The notes under the pieces were generated by a model. The model was not told the DNA's origin and did not search any database. It saw only the letters and a program-made list of their open reading frames with translations. From Oscillospiraceae bacterium (GTDB taxonomy: Bacteria; Bacillota; Clostridia; Oscillospirales; Oscillospiraceae): 64,000 bases of DNA. The stretch spans positions 124,001 to 188,000 of the forward strand of contig CAJTCG010000008.1 of assembly GCA_910574635.1 (NCBI GenBank). The letters run 5' to 3'. A program made the position numbers and the translations under genes. This document shows positions 1 through 9,482 of this stretch, piece after piece; the first letter of the stretch is position 1, and every line of letters starts with the position of its first letter.

Positions 1-2
1 CC

Positions 3-791
3 GTGGACGAGAAGACGGTAATGGAAGGCGTTGTCACGGAAGAGAACAAGGGCGGCATCGTGGTGTCCGTCAGGGGTGCGCGGGTGTTCGTTCCCGCCTC
101 TCAGAGCGGCCAGCCCCGGGGCGCGGATCTCTCCGCCATGAAGGGCCAGAAGGTCCAGCTCCGCATCACAGAGGTCAACCGTGCCCGCCGTCGGGTGGTG
201 GGCTCTATCCGCTCCGTCTCCGACGAGGCCCGCCGGGCCGCCCAGGAGGAGATTTGGGCCAACATCGAGGTGGGCAAGCGCTACACCGGAACCGTAAAAT
301 CCATGACCAGCTACGGCGTGTTCGTCGACATCGGCGGCGTGGACGGCATGGTACATATCTCGGAGCTGAGCTGGAGCCGTATCAAGACTCCTTCCGAGGT
401 GTGCAAGGTGGGCGACACCATGGAGGTTTACGTCATCTCCTTCGACCCCGAGAAGCGGAAGATTTCCCTGGGCGTCAAGGACCACAATGTGGACCCCTGG
501 CAGGTGTTTATGGACAAGTACGCCGTGGGCGACGTGGCTTCCGTCCGCATCGTAAAGCTGATGACCTTCGGCGCTTTCGCCGAGGTAGTTCCCGGCGTGG
601 ACGGCTTGATTCACATCTCCCAGATTGCCGATCGCCGCATCGAGAAACCGGAGGACGTGCTGTCCGAGGGTCAGATTGTGGACGCCAAGATCACCGCTGT
701 GGATGAGGAGCGGAAAAAGATTTCCCTTTCCATCCGCGCCCTGCTGGCCCCCTCTGTGGAGGAAGCCGCGGAGTACGAGGCGGAGGAGTAA
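3..791 (+). CDS. S1 RNA-binding domain protein, 5' end beyond window
   Basis: This is the C-terminal part of a ribosomal protein S1-like protein, which binds single-stranded RNA, usually mRNA on the 30S subunit. Three S1 (OB-fold) repeats are visible: about residues 5-68, 90-157 ([18 protein letters not shown]) and 174-245 ([19 protein letters not shown]). The second and third carry the classic G-F-G-VHIS signature, and the tail is acidic. The frame is open at the left window edge, so the GTG at 3 is probably not the real start. In many Clostridia such repeats form the C-terminal half of an IspH-S1 fusion, which cannot be tested here. A terminator follows. Confidence 0.8.
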   Translation: MDEKTVMEGVVTEENKGGIVVSVRGARVFVPASQSGQPRGADLSAMKGQKVQLRITEVNRARRRVVGSIRSVSDEARRAAQEEIWANIEVGKRYTGTVKSMTSYGVFVDIGGVDGMVHISELSWSRIKTPSEVCKVGDTMEVYVISFDPEKRKISLGVKDHNVDPWQVFMDKYAVGDVASVRIVKLMTFGAFAEVVPGVDGLIHISQIADRRIEKPEDVLSEGQIVDAKITAVDEERKKISLSIRALLAPSVEEAAEYEAEE

Positions 792-823
792 GGCCTCACA
801 AACCGGAAAAATCCCAAGATTTC

Positions 824-853
824 AGAGGCAGGCCTATCGGTCTGCCTCTTTTC
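824..853 (+). terminator. Rho-independent terminator after S1 gene
   Basis: An 8-bp perfect stem (AGAGGCAG at 824-831 with CTGCCTCT at 842-849) is followed by TTTTCTT. It lies 33 bases after the S1 stop codon. Confidence 0.75.
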
Positions 854-888
854 TTCAAAAAACATGTTATTTTTTTCACGTTTTGACG

Positions 889-917
889 TTGCAATATTTT
901 CCCAGAGATGTTATACT
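889..917 (+). promoter_or_regulatory. Sigma-A-type promoter of CoA-transferase gene
   Basis: TTGCAA (889-894) and TATACT (912-917) are separated by exactly 17 bases, about 85 bases ahead of the CoA-transferase start. The AT-rich stretch contrasts with the GC-rich surroundings. Confidence 0.65.
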
Positions 918-1002
918 ATTGAATAGAAATGTCATACTGCAAAAATTTACCTTTCGCCGCTTGCGAAGAGACAAAAGAAAAAGTTATATGGAGGAATCTG
1001 CT

Positions 1003-2349
1003 ATGAGCTACCAGGAGGAATACCGTCAGAAACTGACTACCGCGGTCGAGGCCGTCAAGGCTGTCAAGTCCGGCGACTGGCTGGATTACGGCTGGACGGT
1101 CTGCTCTCCCAACGCCTTGGACAAGGCCCTGGCTGCCCGCATGGGGGAGTTGAAGGACGTAAACATCCGGGGCGGCATCCTGACCCGCCGTCCCGCCATC
1201 TTTGATGTGCCCGGCGCCGCTGAGCATTTTGCCTGGAATTCCTGGCATATGAGCGGCATTGAGCGGAAGGCCATCAAGGAGGGCTTTGCCTATTATATCC
1301 CCCTGCGTTATTCCGAGCTGCCGGGCTATTACCGGGACTGCATCAAGACCCTGGATGTGGCCATGTTCCAGGTGGCCCCCATGGATGAGCACGGCTGGTT
1401 CAACTTCGGCCCCGGGGGCTCTCATCTGAAGGCGGTGTGCGATTGCGCCAAAACCGTCATCGTTGAGGTCAATCAAAACATGCCCGTGTGCTTGGGCGGC
1501 TTTGAGAACTGCGTACACATCAGCGACGTAGCCATGGTGGTGGAGGGAGAGAACCCTCCCATGGAGATTTTGGGTGGCGCTTCCGCGGCCTCCGAGGTGG
1601 ACCTGGCCGTGGCGAATTTGGTGGTGCCGGAGATCGAGGACGGCGCCTGCCTCCAGCTGGGCATCGGGTCCATGCCCAGCGCCATCGGCAAGATGATTGC
1701 CGAGTCCGATTTGAAGGACCTGGGCGTCCATACCGAAATGTACGTGGACGCCTTTGTAGACATGTCTATGGCGGGCCGCATCACCGGCGCGTGCAAGCCC
1801 TTCGACCGGGGCCGGCAGACCTATGCCTTTGCCGCCGGGACCCAGAAGCTCTATGACTTCTTGAACAACAACCCTGAGTGCATGGCCGCGCCGGTCAGCT
1901 ATGTCAACGACATCGCCCGGGTGTCTCAGATCGAGAAATTTACCTCCATCAACGGAGCGGTGGACATCGACCTCTACGGACAGGTGTCCTCCGAGTCCTC
2001 CGGCATCAACCACATTTCCGGCGCCGGCGGGCAGCAGGACTTCGTCATGGGCGCGTACCTGGCCAAGGGCGGCAAGAGCTTCATCTGCTGCTCCTCGTCC
2101 TTCATGGACAAGAAGTCCGGCCAGCTGAAATCCCGCATCCGGCCCACCTTGGTGGAGGGCTCCGTGGTTACCGCCACCCGCACAAACCTCCATTGGATTG
2201 TGACGGAGTACGGAAAATTCAACGTCAAGGGCAAGTCCACCTGGGAACGGGCGGAGGGCCTGATCGGCTTGGCCCATCCCCAGTTCCGGGAAGAGCTTAT
2301 CGCCGAGGCGGAAAAAATGCGCATTTGGCGGCGCTCCAATAAGCGCTGA
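1003..2349 (+). CDS. Acetyl-CoA hydrolase/transferase family; likely butyryl-CoA:acetate CoA-transferase
   Basis: The 448-residue length is that of butyryl-CoA:acetate and 4-hydroxybutyrate CoA-transferases, which swap CoA between butyryl-CoA and acetate in the last step of butyrate formation. The C-terminal half shows [19 protein letters not shown] followed by QDF; this family's covalent-intermediate glutamate probably lies in SSES, and the glycine-rich loop binds CoA. The ATG at 1003 is chosen because GGAGG (990-994) sits 8 bases upstream; the in-frame ATG at 988 has no site. It is monocistronic with its own promoter. Substrate preference (butyryl versus 4-hydroxybutyryl or another acyl) cannot be fixed from motifs alone. 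Confidence 0.85.
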   Translation: MSYQEEYRQKLTTAVEAVKAVKSGDWLDYGWTVCSPNALDKALAARMGELKDVNIRGGILTRRPAIFDVPGAAEHFAWNSWHMSGIERKAIKEGFAYYIPLRYSELPGYYRDCIKTLDVAMFQVAPMDEHGWFNFGPGGSHLKAVCDCAKTVIVEVNQNMPVCLGGFENCVHISDVAMVVEGENPPMEILGGASAASEVDLAVANLVVPEIEDGACLQLGIGSMPSAIGKMIAESDLKDLGVHTEMYVDAFVDMSMAGRITGACKPFDRGRQTYAFAAGTQKLYDFLNNNPECMAAPVSYVNDIARVSQIEKFTSINGAVDIDLYGQVSSESSGINHISGAGGQQDFVMGAYLAKGGKSFICCSSSFMDKKSGQLKSRIRPTLVEGSVVTATRTNLHWIVTEYGKFNVKGKSTWERAEGLIGLAHPQFREELIAEAEKMRIWRRSNKR

Positions 2350-2375
2350 GCCGCCGCTTTCTCTGCGGGGCCTCT

Positions 2376-2513
2376 GCTGTGTGGTGTTTGTCTCACAGGA
2401 ACTTCGTTGGACAGCAGTCCCTACCCAGGGCAGTCTTAGCACGGAATCGGAAAAACCGGCACGGAATTCGAACCAGCATGGAATCGAGCGGATCAAGAGG
2501 CAAACAACACAGC
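2376..2513 (+). promoter_or_regulatory. Long-range inverted repeat in carD leader
   Basis: A segment at 2376-2394 (GCTGTGTGGTGTTTGTCTC) can pair with 2497-2513 (GAGGCAAACAACACAGC) with only small bulges. It encloses about 100 bases holding repeated ACGGAAT(T)C words. It ends about 30 bases before the CarD-like start and could be a structured leader. No known riboswitch was recognised. Confidence 0.3.
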
Positions 2514-2544
2514 GGCGGAGGCCGCGACAGAGAAAGGGGTGTCC

Positions 2545-3042
2545 ATGTTCCAAATCGGAGACCTGATCGTGCACCCTATGCACGGGGCAGGCGTCATCGA
2601 TGATGTCATCCAGGAAAAGGTGGCGGGCAAAGTGAAGGAGTACTATGTCTTCAAAATGCCCGTAGGCGGGCTGACTTTGAAGATTCCCACCGCCAACTGC
2701 CAGGCCATCGGTATCCGGACCATCATTTCAGAAGCGGAGGCGGAGGCGTTTTTCGCCGGCATCCCCGCCTTGGAGGTGGAGTCCAACGCCAATTGGAACA
2801 AGCGCTATCAGGAAAACCTTCTCCGGCTGAAAAGCGGGAACCTCAACGAGGTGGCCCGGGTGGTGAAGGGCTTGATGCGGCGGGATTCCCGGCGCGGGCT
2901 ATCTACGGGGGAACGGAAGATGCTCCACAGCGCGAAGCAGATCATCATCTCCGAGATCGCGCTTGTGGAGGGCTGCGCCTACCAGGACGCGGAAGAGCGG
3001 CTGGAACGGGCGGTGATGCAGAAGCCGCCGGTTCCACAGTAA
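2545..3042 (+). CDS. CarD/CdnL-TRCF-domain transcriptional regulator
   Basis: A CarD_TRCF Tudor-like RNA polymerase-interaction domain fills about residues 1-60 (FQIGDLIVHPMHGAGVIDD, then YYVFKMP and LKIPTANC), followed by a helical C-terminal domain. Such proteins bind the RNAP beta subunit and tune promoter opening. At about 165 residues it is the usual CarD length and far too short to be the repair helicase Mfd. The ATG at 2545 is preferred over GTG 2539 because AAAGGGG ends 6 bases before it. It is followed closely by ispD-ispF, so it may head that transcript. Confidence 0.8.
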   Translation: MFQIGDLIVHPMHGAGVIDDVIQEKVAGKVKEYYVFKMPVGGLTLKIPTANCQAIGIRTIISEAEAEAFFAGIPALEVESNANWNKRYQENLLRLKSGNLNEVARVVKGLMRRDSRRGLSTGERKMLHSAKQIIISEIALVEGCAYQDAEERLERAVMQKPPVPQ

Positions 3043-3083
3043 AAAGGCGCAAGGGCCCCGCTGGGGCAGAGAGGGGTTTTGCA

Positions 3084-3815
3084 ATGCTGCCGTTTTTTAA
3101 AAAAGTGCGGGAAGCCAGGCGGCCCCGCTGTGCCGCGCTGGTGGCGGCGGCGGGCAGCTCCACCCGAATGGGCGGCGTGAACAAGCTGCTCCAGCCGCTG
3201 GAGGGCGTTCCGGTTTTAGTACGGACCCTGGCGGCCCTTCAAGTGGCCGGGAGTGTGGATGAGATCATTGTCGCCGCCCGGGAAGAGGACATTCTGGAGA
3301 TCTCTCAGCTTTGCCGGACCTATGGTCTGACAAAGTGCACAAAGGTAATCCGGGGCGGGGAAAACCGGGTTCATTCCGTGCTGCTGGCAGCGCTGGAGAC
3401 CTCGCCGGATATGGAGCTTTTGGCGGTGCATGACGGCGCCCGGCCTCTGGTGACGCCGGAGCTGGTGGATCGCGTCGTGTCCGCTGCCGCCCGGTGCTCC
3501 GCCGCCGTCCCCGCCGTGGCGGTGAAAGACACGGTAAAGACGGTCCGGGAGGACGGCGGAGTGGAGGGGACCCTGGACCGGGAACGGCTCCGGGCCGTCC
3601 AGACCCCCCAGGCCTTTGAGGCCAGCCTGTTGAAGGCCGCTCTCCAGTCCGCCCTGGAGCAGGAGGCCCCTGTCACCGACGACGCCTCTGCCGTGGAGCG
3701 GCTGGGGAAGGTGGTCTTCCTGGTGGAGGGCGAGGAGGAAAACCTGAAAATCACCACTCCGGCGGATCTGATTCTGGCGGAAGCCGTCGTGAAGGCTCGG
3801 GAGGAAGGGCGATGA
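3084..3815 (+). CDS. ispD: 2-C-methyl-D-erythritol 4-phosphate cytidylyltransferase
   Basis: It makes CDP-methylerythritol from MEP and CTP in the non-mevalonate isoprenoid pathway. The N-terminal nucleotide-binding loop [14 protein letters not shown] (with the catalytic R and later K), the VHDGARP motif and the VQTPQAF motif are all present. At 243 residues it is family-typical, with a roughly 15-residue basic N-terminal extension. The stop overlaps the ispF start by 4 bases (ATGA), indicating translational coupling. Confidence 0.95.
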   Translation: MLPFFKKVREARRPRCAALVAAAGSSTRMGGVNKLLQPLEGVPVLVRTLAALQVAGSVDEIIVAAREEDILEISQLCRTYGLTKCTKVIRGGENRVHSVLLAALETSPDMELLAVHDGARPLVTPELVDRVVSAAARCSAAVPAVAVKDTVKTVREDGGVEGTLDRERLRAVQTPQAFEASLLKAALQSALEQEAPVTDDASAVERLGKVVFLVEGEEENLKITTPADLILAEAVVKAREEGR

Positions 3816-4300
3816 CGAATCTGCGGATTGGCCACGGCTACGACGTTCACCGTCTGGTCCCGGAGCGGAAGCTGATTCTGGGCGGTGTGGAAATTCCCTG
3901 GGAAAAGGGCCTTTTGGGCCACTCCGACGCGGACGTGCTGGTTCACGCCGTCATGGACGCTCTGGCGGGAGCCGCCCGCCTGGGGGATATTGGAAAGCTG
4001 TTTCCGGATACGGACCCGGCTTACAAGGGCATTTCCAGCTTGAAGCTGCTGGGGGAGGTGGGCCGCCTTTTGGGAGAGAAGGGCTTTGCCGTGGTGAACA
4101 TTGACTCGGCCTTGCTGGCTCAAGCGCCCAAGGTGGCCCCCTACAAGGCCCGAATGGCGGAGAACATCGCCGCCGCCTTGAGAATTGAGCCGGAGCAGGT
4201 CAACGTCAAGGCCACCACCGAGGAGGGGCTGGGCTTCACCGGGGACGGCTCCGGCATGGCGGCCCATGCCGTGGTTTTGCTGGAACAAAGCCCCTCGTAA
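3812..4300 (+). CDS. ispF: 2-C-methyl-D-erythritol 2,4-cyclodiphosphate synthase
   Basis: It cyclises CDP-ME 2-phosphate to MEcPP, two steps after IspD. The zinc-binding signature GHGYDVHR (residues 7-14) and the [17 protein letters not shown] block with its conserved histidine are intact, and the C-terminal [12 protein letters not shown] is family-typical. Length is 162 residues, normal for the trimeric enzyme. It overlaps ispD and is followed by a strong terminator. Confidence 0.96.
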   Translation: MTNLRIGHGYDVHRLVPERKLILGGVEIPWEKGLLGHSDADVLVHAVMDALAGAARLGDIGKLFPDTDPAYKGISSLKLLGEVGRLLGEKGFAVVNIDSALLAQAPKVAPYKARMAENIAAALRIEPEQVNVKATTEEGLGFTGDGSGMAAHAVVLLEQSPS

Positions 4301-4327
4301 GCGCGTACCATGCCAAATCGATTTCCG

Positions 4328-4354
4328 CGCCCCGCTTTTCTGCGGGGCGTTTTT
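4328..4354 (+). terminator. Terminator after ispF
   Basis: An 8-bp GC stem (CGCCCCGC 4328-4335 with GCGGGGCG 4342-4349), loop TTTTCT, is followed by TTTTT. Confidence 0.85.
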
Positions 4355-4412
4355 GTGCCCTGACACCTTTCGCTCCAAGTCCCATAATATGGGAGAGAAA
4401 GGAGGAGTGTTT

Positions 4413-4664
4413 GTGGAGCACTATATCATCCTGGCCCGCTCCGTAACCTACGCCCAGCGGATGCAGAAGTCCCTGGGGCGGGCGGGCATCCGCTGCCATG
4501 TCTTCCGGCCTCCCAGAGACCTGACGGACATGGGCTGCGCCTATGCCGTGCGCATAGCGGTTTCCGATCTGCCGGGGGCTCTGACCGCCCTGCACAGGGA
4601 CGGCCTGGACCCCGTTCAAATATTTTTGTTCCAGAAGGGCCTGTACCAGGAGGTGGAGGCATGA
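4413..4664 (+). CDS. DUF3343 family small protein
   Basis: An 83-residue soluble protein of the DUF3343 (putative Se/S carrier-like) family, recognised from the opening EHYIILARSVTYAQRMQKSL, a central C-VFRPPRDL and a C-terminal segment around YQEVEA. Start choice: AAAGGAGG at 4398-4405 sits 7 bases before GTG 4413; the in-frame GTG 4407 is too close. The stop overlaps the downstream aminotransferase start by 4 bases. In other Firmicutes this family lies beside NifS-like and selenium or sulfur genes, which suggests a role in sulfur or selenium handling. That role is inferred. Confidence 0.7.
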   Translation: MEHYIILARSVTYAQRMQKSLGRAGIRCHVFRPPRDLTDMGCAYAVRIAVSDLPGALTALHRDGLDPVQIFLFQKGLYQEVEA

Positions 4665-5794
4665 TTTATTTTGACAGCGCGGCCACCAGCTTTCAGAAGC
4701 CCGCTTCCGTTGCCGCCGCCATGTGGGAGGCCTTGGCCGCCATGAGTTCCCCGGGACGGGGCGGTTACTCCGCCGCTGCCCGGGCCGCCGACGCGGCCTT
4801 TCAGTGCCGCTCGGAGCTGGCGGAGATGTTCGGCATGAAAAACCCGGAGCAAGTGGTATTCACGCTCAACGCAACCCACGCCTTGAACATCGCCATCAAA
4901 AGCCTGGTTCCGCCGGGGGGGAAGGCGGTCATCTCCGGCTATGAGCACAACGCCGTCACCCGGCCCTTGGAGGCCCTGGGGGCAGATGTTTCCGTAGCAT
5001 CCGCCCCGCTGTTTGAGCCGGAGGCGGTGACGGCGGCTTTTAACCGCCTCATTGTCCCCGGGACCGACGCCGTGGTTTGCAGCCATGTGTCCAACGTCTT
5101 TGGCTTCATCCAGCCGGTAGAGGACATCGCGGCCATTTGCCGGAGCCGGAGAGTGCCCTTTATCATCGACGCCTCCCAGTCTGCGGGGGTTTTGCCCCTG
5201 AATATGGGAGCTCTTGGCGCGGCCTTTATCGCTATGCCGGGGCACAAGGGACTCTACGGCCCCCAAGGCACCGGCGTGCTGCTGTGCCGGGAGGACGTTC
5301 CCACCCGGCCCCTTCTGGAGGGGGGAACGGGAAGCCAGTCTATCCAGCAGCAGATGCCGGATTTCCTGCCGGACCGTCTGGAGGCCGGGACGCTTAACAT
5401 GCCTGGAATCGCAGGACTGTTAGCCGGTATCCGCTATGTCCGCCGGGGAGGGCAGGAAAAAATTCTGGCCCATGAAAAGCACCTGACCCAAATTGCCGCC
5501 CAGGGGCTGGCGGCCATGCCGGGTATGCGAATCTTCGCCTCTCCCGGCCTTCGGCATCAGACCGGGGTGCTGTCCCTGACGGTGGAGGGACTGGACGTGG
5601 AAAGCATCGGCTCCGCCCTGGCGGAACGGGGATTCGCCGTTCGCACGGGCATTCACTGCGCTCCCAGCGCCCACCGAACGGCGGGAACGCTGGACACCGG
5701 CACCGTCCGCGTCAGCTTTTCCGATTTCAACACGCCGGAGGAGGTAGCCCGGCTTCTCCGGGTGTTTCCTGGGGCCTTGGGGCGGGCTTTCTGA
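4661..5794 (+). CDS. Class V aminotransferase / cysteine desulfurase-like enzyme
   Basis: A PLP enzyme of the NifS/Csd type, 377 residues. Visible are the N-terminal YFDSAATSFQKP, the PLP-contacting NATHALNIAI and SHVSNVFG regions, IIDASQSAGVLP (aspartate to the pyridine nitrogen), the Schiff-base lysine in MPGHKGLYGPQG and the catalytic-loop cysteine in GIHCAPSAH. Cysteine desulfurases mobilise sulfur from cysteine for Fe-S, thiolated tRNA or selenium metabolism. It is coupled to the DUF3343 gene, which may accept or present the sulfur or selenium (inference). Confidence 0.8.
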   Translation: MIYFDSAATSFQKPASVAAAMWEALAAMSSPGRGGYSAAARAADAAFQCRSELAEMFGMKNPEQVVFTLNATHALNIAIKSLVPPGGKAVISGYEHNAVTRPLEALGADVSVASAPLFEPEAVTAAFNRLIVPGTDAVVCSHVSNVFGFIQPVEDIAAICRSRRVPFIIDASQSAGVLPLNMGALGAAFIAMPGHKGLYGPQGTGVLLCREDVPTRPLLEGGTGSQSIQQQMPDFLPDRLEAGTLNMPGIAGLLAGIRYVRRGGQEKILAHEKHLTQIAAQGLAAMPGMRIFASPGLRHQTGVLSLTVEGLDVESIGSALAERGFAVRTGIHCAPSAHRTAGTLDTGTVRVSFSDFNTPEEVARLLRVFPGALGRAF

Positions 5795-5834
5795 ACAGAC
5801 CGTGAATTTTCCGGTAATTTTCCCTTGGTTTACC

Positions 5835-5863
5835 TTGCTTTTTACCGCCGGGTTCTATATAAT
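5835..5863 (+). promoter_or_regulatory. Sigma-A-type promoter of cdaA operon
   Basis: TTGCTT (5835-5840) and a perfect TATAAT (5858-5863) are spaced by 17 bases. They lie about 85 bases before cdaA in the only AT-rich gap of the area. Confidence 0.75.
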
Positions 5864-5946
5864 CTATAGTATTCATGACCTGACGTTTCTCTCAGCGGAA
5901 ACAGCCGCTTTCCCGGCGGCCCAGAGGAAAGGGATGACGACGTAAA

Positions 5947-6819
5947 ATGAATGTGACGCTGACGGAGCTGTTTGCCACCATCGGTCGGTATCTGCTGACC
6001 ATTGAGGTTTCGGATGTTTTGGATATTGCCATCATGGCGTTCGCGCTCTATAAAGTACTGACCCTGGTGCAGACTACGAAAGCCGCCAGCCTTTTGAAGG
6101 GGCTGTTCGTTTTCCTGGCGGCTCTGCTTTTAAGCTACCTGTTTGGGCTGAACGGCATCTACTATCTGCTGAGCCGAATGGTGGAGGTGGGGGTGCTGGC
6201 GCTCATCATCCTGTTCCAGCCGGAGATCCGCCGGATTTTGGAGGAGATGGGAAGCCGCCGCATCCTGGCCCTCTTCACCCGGACAGAGAACGCCAGCGTT
6301 CTGGAGCAGACCATCGAGCAGACCGTACTGGCCTGTTCGGAGATGTCCCAGTCCCGTACCGGCGCGCTGATTGTGTTCGAGCGGGAGATTCTTTTGGACG
6401 ACATGGTCCGCAGCGGCACAGTGCTGGATGCCGCGGTGTCCAGCGAGCTTTTGAAAAATATCTTTTTTGTCAAGGCGCCCATGCACGACGGGGCGGTCAT
6501 CGTCCGCCACGGTCGGGTGCTGGGGGCGGGGTGCATGCTCCCCCTGAGCAAGAACGTGAATCTGTCCCGGGATTTAGGCATGCGGCACCGGGCGGGCATC
6601 GGCATGAGCGAAAACTCCGACGCGGTGGTGGTCATCGTATCGGAGGAGACTGGCTCTATCTCGGTGGCCACCGGCGGAATGCTGAAACGGCATTTGAAGC
6701 CGGAGACCCTGGATAACCTCCTGCGGAACGAGCTGCTTCCGCAGGAGGAGGCCGGGACGGAAAAGCAGAAATTCAGCCTGACGGGCCTGCTGCGCTCCAG
6801 GAAGGACGGAGGTGCGTAA
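5947..6819 (+). CDS. cdaA: Diadenylate cyclase CdaA (c-di-AMP synthase)
   Basis: It condenses two ATP into cyclic di-AMP, a second messenger for potassium, osmotic and cell-wall homeostasis. The N-terminal ~90 residues form three membrane segments, then a DisA_N catalytic domain with the two signature motifs: DGA (in MHDGAVIVRHGRVL) and RHR (in GMRHRAGIGMSE). Length 290, as in other CdaA proteins. It is followed one base later by cdaR; no glmM lies in the window although cdaA-cdaR-glmM is the usual operon. Confidence 0.95.
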   Translation: MNVTLTELFATIGRYLLTIEVSDVLDIAIMAFALYKVLTLVQTTKAASLLKGLFVFLAALLLSYLFGLNGIYYLLSRMVEVGVLALIILFQPEIRRILEEMGSRRILALFTRTENASVLEQTIEQTVLACSEMSQSRTGALIVFEREILLDDMVRSGTVLDAAVSSELLKNIFFVKAPMHDGAVIVRHGRVLGAGCMLPLSKNVNLSRDLGMRHRAGIGMSENSDAVVVIVSEETGSISVATGGMLKRHLKPETLDNLLRNELLPQEEAGTEKQKFSLTGLLRSRKDGGA

Positions 6820-6820
6820 G

Positions 6821-8188
6821 GTGGAAAACGAGAAGATCGGACGCCGGAGGGTCGTCTATGTGCTGCTGTCCATTTTGGTAGCCGCCGGTATTTGGCTCTA
6901 CGCCGATTTGACCAGCGGCCCCAACGGCACGCCGCAGACCCAAACCCGGGAGTTCCTGGAGATCCCCATTGAGTATTTATATGAGAGCACCCTGACGGAC
7001 CGGGGGCTGATGCTGGTGGACGAGGACACGGACCGCACCATTGATTTGGAGCTGAAGGGCACCCGCTGGCTGATTTCCAGCCTGGACCGTTCGCATATCC
7101 GGGTTACCGCCAGCCTTTATGACGTGACCAGCGCCGGGGTGCAGCGGGTCAACTACGTCGTTAGCTTTACGGATTCCAGATTTGGCAACAACGCCATCCA
7201 GCGGGAAAACGCCAGCTTTGGCATGGCGACGGTAAACATCAGTGAGCTCTACAGCCGGACCATCGACGTCAGCTGCGAGCTGGTGGGCGGCGTGGCGGAC
7301 ACCTATTCCGCCGGGCAGGTGGAGCTCTCCCACACGGAGGTGGAGGTCCGGGGCCTTCAGGAGGACATCAACCCCATCAGCTACGCCAAGGTCACCCTGG
7401 ACATCGGCGCCAACGCGGTGGAGACGGTATCCCGGGACCTGGAGCTCCAGTATTATGACGAAAACGGCCGGATTTTGGACAAGTCCGGCATCTACTCCTC
7501 GGTGGAGACCGTCCGGGCCACCCTGCCGGTGTTCGTCACCAAGGAGCTGAGCCTGTTCGTGAACTTTACCGACGGCCCCGGATGCCGCGCGCGGAACACC
7601 GAATACTTTATCGAGCCGGCGACCATTGCCGTTTCCGGCGATGCCACGAAGCTGAAAGACGTGGAGACGCTGGAGCTGGGCAAATATGACCTGCGGGAGC
7701 TGGGCACCACGGCCTCCGAGAACTACACCACTACCAATTATCTGATTATCCTGCCTGACGGATGCACCAACGTGAGCGGCGTTACCCGGGCCGCCCTGCG
7801 CATCCGGTTCAAGGACATGACCAGCGCTACGATTTCTACGGAAAACATCTCCTGGCTGAACCTGCCGGAGGGCAAACGCGTGGAGCTGCTGACGGACAGC
7901 CTGGCGGTGAAGGTCTTTGGCACCGAGGCGGACGTTGCCGCTCTCACGGGAGAGGACATTGCCGTAACGGTGGACCTGGACGATTATTCCGCCGCCTCCG
8001 GCACCTATACCATTCCCGCGGAAGTGACGGTCAACAAGGGAGACGTGGGCATCAGCGGCCTGTATCAGATTCAGGTCACCATCCGGGAAGGCGGCGAGGA
8101 GCCGCCGCCGGAGGAGGAAGCGGGACCGGAAGACGTGGAGGCCGCCGCTCCCGCCGGGGAAGACGCGCAGACAGGGGGAACGCCATGA
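6821..8188 (+). CDS. cdaR: YbbR-domain regulator CdaR
   Basis: A single N-terminal membrane segment (VVYVLLSILVAAGIWLYADL) is followed by several extracellular YbbR repeats of about 80 residues each and an acidic, Pro/Glu-rich tail. CdaR binds CdaA and modulates c-di-AMP synthesis. GTG 6821 is preferred over GTG 6812 because GGAGG (6808-6812) is 8 bases upstream and the gene then starts one base after the cdaA stop. The stop overlaps the next start by 4 bases. Confidence 0.88.
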   Translation: MENEKIGRRRVVYVLLSILVAAGIWLYADLTSGPNGTPQTQTREFLEIPIEYLYESTLTDRGLMLVDEDTDRTIDLELKGTRWLISSLDRSHIRVTASLYDVTSAGVQRVNYVVSFTDSRFGNNAIQRENASFGMATVNISELYSRTIDVSCELVGGVADTYSAGQVELSHTEVEVRGLQEDINPISYAKVTLDIGANAVETVSRDLELQYYDENGRILDKSGIYSSVETVRATLPVFVTKELSLFVNFTDGPGCRARNTEYFIEPATIAVSGDATKLKDVETLELGKYDLRELGTTASENYTTTNYLIILPDGCTNVSGVTRAALRIRFKDMTSATISTENISWLNLPEGKRVELLTDSLAVKVFGTEADVAALTGEDIAVTVDLDDYSAASGTYTIPAEVTVNKGDVGISGLYQIQVTIREGGEEPPPEEEAGPEDVEAAAPAGEDAQTGGTP

Positions 8189-8595
8189 CGCAGATTGCAA
8201 CGGTTGAACGAATTCTGGACTCCGGGCATGCTGAGATTTCCGTCCCCCGGAAATCCGCCTGCGGCCACGACTGCGAGGAGTGCGCGGGCTGCGGCGTCAC
8301 CGGCACGGCAGTTCATGCCAAGGCGCTGAATCCCATCGGGGCCCTTCCGGGGCAGAAGGTTGTAGTGGAGAGCAGTACCAAGAAAATGCTTCGCATTGTA
8401 GCTCTGGTTTATCTGATCCCAGTGGCCCTGTTCTTTCTGGGCTATCTTGCCGCCATGGCGGTGACCGCCAGCGTGGCGGTCCAGTACACCGCCGCAGCCG
8501 CGGGCTTCATCCTGGGCATCTTGGGGGCTATCAGCTATGACCGCCGCCTCCGGGCCAGGGGGGGACTGTCCTTTACCATTGTCCGGCTGTTCTGA
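8185..8595 (+). CDS. RseC/MucC family membrane protein
   Basis: A 136-residue protein of the SoxR-reducing/RseC type. The N-terminal cysteine-rich motif (CGHDCEECAGCG, residues about 25-36) could hold an Fe-S centre, and two adjacent membrane helices follow (ALVYLIPVALFFLGYLAAM, then YTAAAAGFILGILGAISY). In other bacteria RseC works with the Rnf/Rsx electron-transfer complex, but none is nearby, so the partner here is unknown. It is translationally coupled on both sides. Confidence 0.7.
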   Translation: MTQIATVERILDSGHAEISVPRKSACGHDCEECAGCGVTGTAVHAKALNPIGALPGQKVVVESSTKKMLRIVALVYLIPVALFFLGYLAAMAVTASVAVQYTAAAAGFILGILGAISYDRRLRARGGLSFTIVRLF

Positions 8596-9482
8596 TGTTC
8601 GGCTATGTCAGGCCGCCTCAGGATCTGCCGGAGGAGGAGTTAAAACGCTTCGGCCGGGCCTACTGCGGGCTCTGCCACGCCTTGGGGGAACGGTACGGAA
8701 CGGCGGCACGGTTTATCCTGAACTACGATTTCACCTTCCTGGCCATCCTCCTTTCGGAGAAAGAGGAAGGCCCCATCCATCACGGTCGCTGCGCCGCCCA
8801 TCCCGTCCACGGGCGGGAACGGCTGGAATCCAGCCCGGCGCTGGCCCTGGCGGCGGACGAAAGCGTGATTTTAGCTTATTGGCAGGCCCGGGACGGCGTG
8901 GAGGACCATGACCGCTTCCACGGCTTGAAATACCGGGGGGCCTCCGCCGTTTTGGAACGGGCCTACCGGAAAGCCGCCAAGGCCCGGCCGGAGTTTGATG
9001 TATCCACCCGCTGCCAGCTGAACCGGCTGGCGGAGCTGGAACAGGAGAACTGCCCGTCTATGGACCGGGCGGCGGATACCTTCGCCGTGCTTTTGCAGGG
9101 AGCCGCCCAGGCGGTGAACGAGCCGGTCCGGCGGCGGGTGCTGGAGCAGATATTCTACCACCTGGGCCGCTGGGTCTACCTGGTAGACGCGGCGGACGAT
9201 TTGAAAAAAGACGCCGCCTCGGGAAACTACAACCCGGTGGCCCTGCGCTATGGGCTGACGGATGGCGTCTGGACGGAGGAAGCCCGGCAGAGCTTCGCCG
9301 CAACCCTGGACCACTCCATCCATATGATGGCCACCGCCTTTGAGCTGTGGGACTTCGGCGTCTGGACGCCGGTTTTGGAAACCACCCTCTATACCGGCCT
9401 TTTCCGCGTGGGAAAGGCGGTGCTGGACGGCACCTTCCGGGGCGGGGGAAACAAGAGAGAAACGCAGGAGAAAAACACATGA
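8595..9482 (+). CDS. DUF5685 family protein
   Basis: A 295-residue protein beginning MFGYVRPPQDLPEEELKRFG followed by an early YCGLCHALGERYG cysteine pair, then a mostly helical body with no membrane segment. This is the Clostridia-specific DUF5685 family, of unknown function. It overlaps the RseC-like gene by one base and the DnaJ gene by four. The DnaJ neighbour hints at a chaperone-dependent client or partner, which is inference only. Confidence 0.7.
   Translation: MFGYVRPPQDLPEEELKRFGRAYCGLCHALGERYGTAARFILNYDFTFLAILLSEKEEGPIHHGRCAAHPVHGRERLESSPALALAADESVILAYWQARDGVEDHDRFHGLKYRGASAVLERAYRKAAKARPEFDVSTRCQLNRLAELEQENCPSMDRAADTFAVLLQGAAQAVNEPVRRRVLEQIFYHLGRWVYLVDAADDLKKDAASGNYNPVALRYGLTDGVWTEEARQSFAATLDHSIHMMATAFELWDFGVWTPVLETTLYTGLFRVGKAVLDGTFRGGGNKRETQEKNT

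Noticed and set aside
916..2583. 555-codon open frame on the minus strand opposite the CoA-transferase
   Set aside because: GC-rich antisense shadow; composition is His/Gly/Arg-rich low-complexity and the plus strand has a clear family protein with RBS and promoter.
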